From contig NAJO01000048.1 in assembly GCA_002077065.1 (NCBI GenBank), positions 1 through 64,000 of the forward strand: a stretch of DNA of 64,000 bases, written 5' to 3'. Shown piece after piece: positions 1 to 9,700 of the stretch. The stretch comes from Cryoendolithus antarcticus. Lineage: Eukaryota > Ascomycota > Dothideomycetes > Cladosporiales > Cladosporiaceae. Both the position numbers and the translations under genes were made by a program. How positions within the stretch are numbered: position 1 is the first letter of the stretch; every line of letters starts with the position of its first letter. The notes below the pieces were generated by a model. It had not been told where the DNA came from and ran no database searches. It saw only the letters and a list, made by a program, of their open reading frames with translations.

Positions 1-98
1 AACCCTAACCCTAACCCTAACCCTAACCCTAACCCTAACCCTAACCCTAACCCTAACCCTAACCCTAACCCTAACCCTAACCCTAACCCTAACCCTAA
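1..98. repeat. Telomere, (CCCTAA)n, left chromosome end
   Basis: Sixteen perfect AACCCT units followed by AA, then an abrupt change to non-repeat sequence at base 99. The C-rich strand reads 5'->3' from the first base, which is the orientation expected at the left end of a chromosome. TTAGGG-type repeats are standard for filamentous ascomycetes. No degenerate telomere units are seen further inside. The array is probably nearly complete for an assembled end, although assemblies often truncate telomeres. Confidence 0.98.
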
Positions 99-640
99 GC
101 ACGCTAAGGGGTTAGTAGACGAGGTATTATTACTAGTTTCCGTGCGCTTATTAGGCATTCCTAGCAACATTTACCCGGTGTTCTATACCGACTTACTACG
201 ACCGGCCGGGAACGACCTATTACTAGGATAGGTCTCCGACGATAACTAACCGGACCCCGTCCTTTTCTAAACGTATAAAGAGTAGCAAGTAGAGGAAATC
301 GTTTACGCGCGAACGAAGAAGAGAGGGAAGGGGAGGGAAGTCCTAGTGAAATAGGCCGGCTACTACGAGAAATTATAGGAGCCCTTAGAAAACCTAGTAG
401 ATAACGCTATAATAGACGACTACGAAGCTAGATACGGAGACGCTAAGACTAACGACGGGCCGAGAGAAGCATAGGAGAAGAAAAAGAAGGGAAGTAAGGG
501 AAAGGAGTAGGACTCCTAAGAGAATAAATAGGTATTAGGCGTTTTATAGGGGAATCGGACCCTACTAAGAAATATACGGGAATAGGCGTTAATAGAACGG
601 GAGGAGAAGAGAATAAGAAGGGGAGGGATTACTATATGCT
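99..640 (+). mobile_element. RIP-degraded chromovirus (Ty3/Gypsy) fragment: integrase C-terminus and chromodomain
   Basis: Read in the plus frame that includes codon 178-180, ignoring stops, the sequence gives PVFYTDLLRPAGND (near 175-216). It then gives a chromodomain-like stretch with VEEIV, RTKKRGKGREVLVKWAGYY and WEPLENL (about 283-400), then an acidic/basic tail. This is the order at the 3' end of pol in chromoviruses, whose integrase ends in a chromodomain that targets heterochromatin. Nearly all stops are TAG or TAA, as expected when CAG, CAA or TGG codons suffer C-to-T changes at CpA. A purine-rich tract at about 597-629 may be the polypurine tract just before a 3' LTR. Gag, protease and reverse transcriptase are absent because the telomere begins directly upstream. 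The element is inert. Confidence 0.72.
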
Positions 641-2480
641 AGGAGAGGCGGACGCCGGACTCCGCGCTAATTCTAGGGACTCCGTCCTAAAACTGCTACT
701 ATACTAACTAACCGGACTCCGTTAAGAATACGCCGGACCCCTACAAAAACACTACTTAGGACTTAGCCTTCTTATTACCCTTCTTAGGCGGGGGACCGCT
801 ACCGGAACGACGGGGCCCGAGGACGAACGCCTAGGGAGTTCCTCCGGGACTAAATAAACGGTAAGCGATAGTAATAGAGCGGAGCCCGGGGTAAACTCAC
901 GTCTAGCCCTACTAAGCCATAGTATCCACTAATTTCCTAGTGATCTCCGTAGCTACCGCACTAGAATCGACGGTTAGCGACGTAAAGTGAGCAGAGTTAG
1001 TGAACTAACCTAGAGAGCAACCTAGAAGCTTAGAGAGGCTTTAAGGCCTTATGCGCCTTAAGGACATGATAGAGATCCTCCTAGGCCTCCTTCCTATAAG
1101 AATAGACCGTTAGCCGACCGAAAACAACCGGATTCCGTAGTATTTACTTGTCGTTCTCTCTAGAACGAGTCTATATAGCGTAGGCGACATAGGCCATAGT
1201 TAGACTATTACCGGTTAGCGATATAAATCGATCGGACTCCGGCGTATATATAGATCGTAGTAGTTCTTCTTCTTATCGGTATAAGACTTATAGGAACGAG
1301 CGCCTTTAGTCTAAAGATTATTAGCAGGGCCCGATTAGAATAGAGTAGGATCCGGTATATACTCCTTAGGACACGTAGTTAATTCCGGCGGAAGTATAGG
1401 GCAGGTAGTAGATGTTAGACATCTAGTTCCCGGTTAATTTCAAGCGGATTCCGCTAGAGAGCTTTAGGGAGGGTGTCTTCTTGCTTACGTTAGTAGTTAG
1501 TAATAAAGAGAAGAAGGAAAGGGAGCAGAAATAGTTAGTTTATAGCATAATCACGAGTAAATGCCAAGAGCTTATATAACAATAAAACCGGGATAATAGG
1601 GTAGGTAATAATAGGAAGGAGGGCCCTAAGGGTAGTCGGCGGAGCCCGACGTAAAATCGTCGGGTCCCTAGAGAAATGCCCGGGGCCTAGAAATAGGTTA
1701 TTTCACTTCGTCGGATACGGCGAATGCACTTATAATAAAGACGTGAACTAAAGACACTAAAGTCGGAAGCCGCTATATACTAACCGGACCCCGATATTAA
1801 GCGCCGGAGATAGGTATATCTAGGTTATAGTCGAAGTGACTACGTGCTCTAAAGTAAACGGAATTTGTTTTTCTATAGTCTCCGCTCGATTACGACGAGG
1901 AGGAGGGGGGTAATATAAGGGGCGAGCCCTAGGATAAAGACACGGGCTTCGCTCGTACGATGCTATATCCGTATATAGGAGGCCGCTCCTTTTGTTACGG
2001 ACTTAGCGTAGAACCTCTCTTCCTCCGATATCGAACTTGCTATATACTACGTAGAGCCTTAGTATATACGTTACTCACCCGTAACATTAGTAAACTCGCG
2101 GCCGTCGCCTTAGAAAGAGGAGGAAGGTAATATAGCCTAAAGGTAGCTACTAAGCTACGTTAGTAGCGTACGAGGAGTAAGACTTAATAACCTTATACGC
2201 TTAAAACTAGGTAGTAAGATATTAGTATTAACCGGTATTACTTTAAGTAAGGGTTTACGCTTCTTACGTAGCTTTATTAGGTCTAGTTATAAGGCCTATA
2301 AGGCCGGCGGTAGCTCCTAAGATACTATAGTAGTAAGATTAATAAGGGCGATAAGGTAATGCTAAGAGAGCGTAGAACTAACTACGGCAATAGGAACTAT
2401 ACTAACAACACTAACAACACCTTAAATCTACGACATAATCGACATAGAACGACCTAATTCGGATATATTATAGGCTTTCT
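641..2480. repeat. RIP-mutated subtelomeric repeat block, element type not identified
   Basis: The composition continues that of the preceding element: TA dinucleotides, and TAG and CTA triplets, are very frequent, while CA and TG are scarce and CpG is kept. That is the mark of repeat-induced point mutation acting on CpA. The first part may be the 3' LTR of the chromovirus fragment. Purine-rich tracts followed by TAATATA occur near 1,898-1,915 and 2,116-2,136 and could be further LTR boundaries. I could not read reverse transcriptase, integrase or helicase motifs with confidence on either strand. The block ends sharply near 2,480, where ordinary base composition resumes. Confidence 0.6.
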
Positions 2481-5400
2481 AACTTTTGGTGAGGGCGCCA
2501 CCAAATCGGAGAATTCCGCGAATGCGGGGAGGTCAACCCGTTTGTCTAATACGGTAGAATGTGGATACCAAGTGAGTATCGGGTAGTACCTACACTGACT
2601 GCAACTAGCTGAAAGACGCTAAGTATCGGTATGACCATGGGTCGGATGGCCTGCTCCTTGCAGGTTTTTAGGAGCAGTGTCTAGGGGGTCTGCAATGAAG
2701 ATGTCGAGATCGCTAGGAGAGGCTCCGCAGTAGCATGGTAACTGCTTCTAGCGACGGCGACGTGTGTAGAAAACTCTCGAGGGTAGAAGACAGTCAACCT
2801 GTGCGATAGCGTTCTGCAGACCAGTTGGAAGCAGGTTGGAAAGAATTGTAGTTGAGCCGATGACGGAGTGCTAAGGGAAAGGAGGAGTCAGAAACATCGA
2901 GGCGGTGTTCGTCGATGGAGGAGCTTTCGGAGGCTACGACAGTACGGAGGAGTGGATACATTCGTCGGAGGGAGTTATGCGTAGCCGTGTTGTTTGGTAG
3001 GACATCGATCTAAACGTTGGCATGGACAGCTAAGGACATGAATGGAGTATTGCGTTGCCGTGTTACCTGACAGAAACCCAAACGGAATGCTAGAACCGAC
3101 TGCGAGCAGTCTTGGGAATGTCGCGTTGGTGAGCGATCAGGGAGGCCATCAATCGCAATGCTGAAACCAGTCGCGAGGAGCTTCAGGGCAGCATTGCGTT
3201 GCCGTGTAACCTGCTAGGGAACTGGTAGTGCGGTCACAAGGCAAGAGGACGCATCACTTGGCCGCAATGAGTACCAGAGGAGCAGTCGTGGACACAGTGC
3301 AAGTGAAATTGAGTGCGGCGGAGCTGTACATATGGAGTGCAGCGAGGACACGCGCATATTGTCTCGAGTCACAAGAGGGTTTACCTACCGAGAGCTGCAC
3401 GTAAAAGTTCGTTGACGGTGCGTGGTGCATCGAGAGATGACATTCCGCGTACACCGAATGGTCGAGGCAAGAGCAAGTGTGAGGAGAGGGATGACACTAG
3501 AGTGCAGGGTGGTGGTAGAGGAGGTGAGTGATGCGACAGCGCAAGAGGCTGAGTTCGGAGACAGGGGCGTGATGAGGCGGCGTGGCGGACTGAGCAGAAG
3601 AAGGCAGCTGATGGTATTATGTGAGACGGCGGGTCCTGAGGCAAGAGTGTGCTGTCGATGTACACGCTCGCGGAGAGAAACTCACGTGGTAAGTCTTGGA
3701 TTCCCGCGGAATGTGTTGATAAGGAGGATTTTGCAGGAGCCGCTGGCGGATGAGACCTGTGCAGGAAGTGCTGGTCGACAAGCTTCAGCGGCAGATGGTT
3801 CGCAATGGGATACTTGGATGATAATTTGCGATGGAAGGCGTGACAAGACAGGTTCGACATGAGCTGCGGCCGTCACGAATGCAATGGATTGGGTGATGTT
3901 GAGGGCTCTTACCGTGGACCTATCGCTGTGCGAGACAAGAATTTCGACAGTTGCATGGTGCTGTGAACGCTGTTCTCGGAACGAACATTTGATATGCAAT
4001 GTCATCTTCCTTGGGGGAGTCCGAGAGAAAGGTGTGCCACCTCAGGATCAACCTCGCGGCGATGTCGCGGCGTGACAGGGACTGTGACTGCTGCACGGGC
4101 TGCGACCTTGTCCGCAAAGGTATCCTCCCTCATAGACGTTGAAGCTGTGGATGCGTCCAGGAAGATATCCGCCCATCCTTGTCGGCTCCTGCTCGTCCTC
4201 TTCTTGGCGACAGCTACTACACAAGGCCTTGCAACAATGTCTGGTCTTACCAGTTCACGACTACTGCCGCTGATGCTACTTTCCCTACGGGTGACGGCAT
4301 GTGCAAGATGTTCCTGTCGATCGAGGTGGGAAGTACTACGCTTGCTGTGCTCTGCGACAGGACCATGTTGCAGCGGCATTGTGGAGAGGGGTGTGACTTC
4401 GTACAGAGCAGCTCAGACCTACCGTTCACGACGTCAGCTGCTTAGTGTATGGAACGTCGTGTGCAGCTTGCGGAGCCCACATAGGAGACACTGATGTCAC
4501 TTTGATCGACTCAGCTTCCCTGCAACTCAGGTACTACATGCTATCCACGGCGTGAAGGTGTTATTTTGGAGGGCTTGACATGCAAAGCATGTAAACGTGG
4601 TTTGAAATGGCGTATAAAACCCTCGGGGGAAGATCCGCGAACTGTCGGCAGACGGGCAGAGCCTAGACAGCCCTCACCCTTTGTGGTAGCATATCGGCAT
4701 GGGTGCGTGGTCAGTGAGTCAGCACTATCAATGAATGTTAGTCCAAACCCTCAATGGATGATAGCCGGAGAAGGAACCCCCGATAAGCGACTGTTGTTAT
4801 GAACCCTCGGCGGGTGATTGCCAATACACACCCTCAGGGGTGTCGTCGGAGTCGCCCTCACGGGGTGTCGTCGTGGTCGTGATACTCTCCCAGGATGCTG
4901 TCAACCCCCGAAGGCAATCGCGAACGTTCGAAGGACATTCGCCTGCTACTACAAACCCTTGGCGACGCGGTAGCTTCGCAATGCTGCCCAAACCCTTGAG
5001 GGTAATACGCTGTTGAACTCGTGCAAAGACCACGATGGGTGGCATCGAGAAACACTCGATGAATGTGGTGATACGTGCGGAGCAGTCCATGCTGAGGATG
5101 ATAATGTTTATGTGTTGGAGATGGGACGAACTTCAATAATGCTGTACGAGGTCAGCGCTGGACAAGACGCCGGGGTGAGACATGCCGGGATCTCAGGCAG
5201 CAGACCCGACGTTACAGCGACAAATCCACGAGACGAAGAACACCTTCAAGCAGTTGCTACGATAGTCGCATGGACAACTCGACTAAAGCTGTTCATACTC
5301 TACAACCATGTGTTCCTACTTGGTATCCCTAAGCAATGCTGCACAGCGATCAAGGCGATCAAGGTCTTGGCGTACCCATACAAGTGACTCAACTGCTCAA

Positions 5401-6695
5401 TGAATGCGCGTTGGAGGTGTGCTCGAGAGTCGTGAGACCTTGGCTAACGAAGCCATCGCTACGCTATCGAAAGTCACAGTGTCTCCTGACGCAGGTCTAG
5501 CACCAGACTTGCATTGCGTAATGTCAGGAGGCCTGCCAGTTTGATCATCGTGCAGCGGATCACCCAGCCATTCTATAGTGGCGCCAGGCTACGAAATGAT
5601 CGTAATCCTGCACGACGAGCCTTACGCCTGCCCGCTGCGCTTGAGCTTCTGGCATAGCCCTGGTATCTACCATGAGAGGAGCACTCAGGAGACTCGGGGG
5701 ACTTTCGGTGTCATCCCAGCAATGTCTTCAAGGCTGTTCATGATGTCCTTGGAATTGTGTCTTGCCTTGTCGTGTATCTCGGAAGCGTAGATGCAGCTCG
5801 GTGGGCAAAGCTCCAGCGCCTCTGGACTGATCTGAATGGACTACCAGGCGATGCTGTAACGCAGTCCGCAATGTTAATCGTGCGTCCTAATCAAAGCCCG
5901 TGCCCGCGGTGGGGTCTTTTGATAACAGGGCGTTGCGAGAGATGCCGGGCTTCAGTTTGGTGCGAATCAACGCCGACCGTGGAAGCATCTTGAATAATTA
6001 GGAGAGATGGCGAGGGTGTTCTGAATATAGTCTAGTCAATGTAGCTCCAAACGTCTCGCCGAGCTGTAGTGAATGGAGTTCTGCCGCGGACGGAGCCGGC
6101 TCTCTAGCAGGCGGCGGACAAAGCGTTAGTGTCGCAAGGAATGTGACCCTGCTCCTGACTAACAACCATGTGATAGGCGTATCGGGTTTCTGCAGAGCCA
6201 TGAGCTGTGATGATGGGGCACTCAGGTCGATGTATCGGGCGGTTCCAGTCCGGCCACGGCGAGCGGGATTGGCAGGTGCCGAGTCCTACTTTCTCGTGTG
6301 CGTCACTTGCGCTGCGTTTGAAACGTCTCACGCTGGCGTTCATGACGAGATCATAGTCTGTAGCATTGTGAACGCTTGACTTGCGGCGGTGCTTAAAGGT
6401 GATGGCAGGCGAGACCGAAGGCAAGATTTGATCGCTCGTGAGCCGCACTGCCCAGAATTCACGTTCAGGACTCGGTCATCATGCTTCGGATGTCGTGAGA
6501 AGAATGCGGAGCTCTCGAGCATGTCTTCGCGAGTCGAATGTAACGGAGGCTTGAGCCGCAGACTGCGAGGTTCCGCTGAACGAGTCGCGATCTGAACACG
6601 CGATGACTTCATGGGAGATCAAGATCTAGGCACTGATTGGTTGCGGCCTTGAACGAAGCGCGGTGCATGCTGCTCGGGCGAAGGAAATAATACTA
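2481..6695. other. Gene-poor subtelomeric interval of normal composition
   Basis: About 4.2 kb with balanced base composition and only short overlapping open frames on both strands, none with a recognisable domain. An 8-bp hairpin (2,651-2,677), a 24-bp near-identical direct repeat (3,046-3,069 and 3,191-3,213) and the decayed minisatellite at 4,616-5,010 are the only structures I see. A Cys-containing frame at about 4,143-4,443 might be the remnant of a small secreted protein gene, but it lacks a clear start. The interval looks like decayed subtelomeric sequence without active genes. Confidence 0.5.
4616..5010. repeat. Degenerate minisatellite, ~25-bp period, core AAACCCTCRGGGGTG
   Basis: About ten diverged copies of a short imperfect palindrome related to AAACCCTCGGGGGTGAT begin near 4,616, 4,667, 4,743, 4,773, 4,801, 4,827, 4,853, 4,902, 4,951 and 4,988. 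Most spacings are near 25 bp or a multiple of it (51, 76, 30, 28, 26, 26, 49, 49, 37). Examples are GAACCCTCGGCGGGTGATTG at 4,801 and ACACACCCTCAGGGGTGTCG at 4,825. This fits an old tandem array in which some units have decayed beyond recognition. No coding function is evident. Confidence 0.5.
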
Positions 6696-6795
6696 CCTCA
6701 GTGGAAATCGCCTTTCTGTGCGCAACACCGACCGAATAGTTTGTCCGACTTTCTCCAGACTTCAATCATACACAAGATGAGCCAGGCCAAGATGA

Positions 6796-9700
6796 TCAAC
6801 GTCTGAGTATGCCACCCAGGGCTGAAGTGACCTGACTTACGAGAGGCGCGCAACTCGTCACGGTCGTACGAGCAATAGTGATCGTGCTCGGTGGCAGCGA
6901 CACCGTCTGGGTCGAAGTCGAAGTCACTGTGACGGCTGGCAATACCGAAGTTAAAGTGACTGTGATACGGGATGTGACTGCTGGCAATGTCGAGGTCGAT
7001 GTCTGCGTCAGGGTTGATGTCTGCGTCAGGGTCGATGTCTGCGTTAGAGTCACAGCGGGTAGTGGTACAGCCGCTAGAGTCAATGTCGAGGTTGTTGTTT
7101 GCGTTAGAGTCACAGCGGGTATTTGGATAGCCGGCAAAGTCAATGTCGAGGTGGTCGTCTGCGTCATGGTCACAGCTGGTAGTTGGACAGCTGGTAAAGT
7201 CAATGTCGAGGTCGTCGTCTGGGTTGAAGTCACATCGGGAAGTTGGACCGTTGAGGCGGGGAGAGTCAATGTCGAGGTCGCTATCTGAGTTGAAGTCAAA
7301 GTCACAGCAGGTAGTTGGACCGTGGAGGCGGGCAGTTGAATAGCTGGCAAAGTCAGTGTCGACGTCGATGTTTGCGTAAGCGTCACCGCCGGCAACTGGA
7401 CCGTCGATGCTGGCAATTGCACAGCTGGTAAGGTCAATGTCGAGATCGTTGTCTGAGTAGAAGTCACTGCGGGTAGTTGTACAGTGGAGGCGGGCAATTG
7501 GACGGCAGGCAGAGTCAGTGTAGATGTCGATGTCGAGATCGATATCTGCGTCAAAGTACCAGCAGGCAGTTGGACCGTGGAGGCTGGCAGTTGGACTGTC
7601 GAGGCAGGAAGTTGAACAGCCGGTAAAGTCAGTGTCGAGATTGATGTCTGCGTCGATGTCTGCGTTAAACTCTGCGTCAGAGTAACAGCGGGCAGTTGGA
7701 CCGTAGAGGCAGGTAGTTGGATAGCCGGTAAAGTCAGTGTTGAAGTCGATGTCTGCGTCAATGTCGAGACTGATACCTGCGTGAGCGTGACAGCAGGCAG
7801 TTGGACTGTAGAGGCCGGCAATGTGACTGCAGGCAACTGAACCGCAGGGAGAGTCAGTGTCGAGGTCGACGTCTGCGTGAGCGTCACCGCAGGCAACTGG
7901 ACCGTCGAGGCTGGCAATGTGACTGTAGGCACTTGAGCAGCAGGGACAGTCGACGTCGAGACTGATGTCTGAGTGAGTGTGACGGCGGGCAGCTGGACCG
8001 TTGAAGCTGGCAATGTAACGGCAGGCAGCTGGACTGCTGGCAACGTCAGCGTGGATGTCAGTGTGGTTGCAGGTTGCTGGACCGCAGGAAAGGTCAGAGT
8101 CGAGATTGACACCGATGTTAGCGTCGAGATGGACACTGATGTCAGCGTGACAGCGGGTAGTTGAACAGTAGATGCTGGAAGCTGAGCTGCCGGTAGAGTT
8201 ATGGTCGATGCAGGCAGCTGAATCGCCGGCAGAGTCAGTGTCGAGACCGAGGTCTGCGTCAGTGTCACCGCGGGGAGCTGCACAGTGGACGCGGGAAGTT
8301 GGACTGCAGATAGCGTGGTAGTGGACCCTGGCAGTTGTATCATCGATGGTGGGAGCTGCTCTGCTGGTAAAGTGATGGTCGATGCAGGGAGTTGCACTGT
8401 CGATGCCGGGAGCTGGACTGCTGGCAACGTCACAGTCGATGCAGGTAGTTGAATCGTCGAGGCTGGGAGCTGGGTCGCTGGCAACGTGACGGTCGATGCA
8501 GGGAGCTGAACCGCTGGTAACGTGATGGTCGATGCTGGAAGTTGCACCGCTGGCAGCGTAAGAGTTGATGCATCGAGCTGAATTATCGAGGCAGGGAGTT
8601 GGATCGCTGGCAACGTAATTGTGGACGCTGGGAGTTGAACGGTTGTCGGGACTGTCAGTGTGGATATCGATATCTGCGTCACTGACACGGCAGGTAATTG
8701 AACCGTCGTAGGGACTGTCAGGGTGGATATCGACACTTGCGTTAGAGTCACAGCGGGTAGCTGCACAGCTGGCAGCGTGAGGGTCGATGCAGGTAGCTGG
8801 ACTGCCGGGAGTGTGATGGTCGAAGCCGGAAGCTGAATGGACGTAGGGACTGTGAACGTGGATATCGATATCTGCGTCACTACCTCGGCAGGCAATTGGA
8901 TTGTGGTGGGAACGGTCAGAGTGGAGGTCGACACTTGGGTCACAGTCAGAGCGGGTAGCTGCGCGGCTGGAAGCGTGAGAGTCGATGCTGGGAGTTGAAC
9001 AGTCGTAGGGACAGTTAATGCCACCGCAGATAGCTGCACTGCTGGCAACGTAAGCGTATCCAGAATCGCGGTTGGGACTGTCATCGCGGGCAGCGTAACC
9101 TCGATGGTAGAAATGGAGGTGAGCGTCACAACAGGCAAGCTCAGCGTGAGGGTCGATGCTGGGAGTCGAATAGTCGTAGGGACAGTCAGTGTCACCGCAG
9201 GTAGCTGCTCTGCTGGCAACGTGAGTGTGTCCAAGATTGTGGTTGGGACTGTTATGGCTGGCAGCGTGACCTCGAGGGTGGAGATAGAGGTGATCGTGAC
9301 AACAGGCAAGCTCAGCGTTGAGATCGATGTCAAAGTCACAGGAGGCTCCGGCATCGTCACGGATGTCACAAGTCCGGGAAGCGTGAGTGTAGTCACAGAT
9401 GTCATCTGCGCAAAGATCGTGGTAGGCACTGTAACGGCTTGCAATGCAGCAACTGTAAAGGTCGACACTGGAAGCGTAATCTCGAGTGTCGAAATTGAGG
9501 TCTCGATAGGCAAGGTCAACGTTGAGGTAGATGTCAGAGTAACAGCGGCTCCGGGAATCGTCACAGACGTCAACACTCCGGGCAGCGTGAGTGTCGACAC
9601 AGATGTTATCTGAGCAAATATTGTAGTGGGTATTGTGACCGCGGGCAATGGCGGGAGTGTCAAGGTCGATCCCGGAAGTGTAATCTTGAGCGTCGAGATC

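Noticed and set aside
3254..4802. Several overlapping frames of 60-166 codons on both strands
   Set aside because: None has a domain, a signal peptide with a consistent frame, or a plausible splice structure; they overlap each other.
6941..9660. CRISPR-like array
   Set aside because: The repeats are protein-coding, vary in spacing and sequence, and lack unique spacers; the organism is a fungus.
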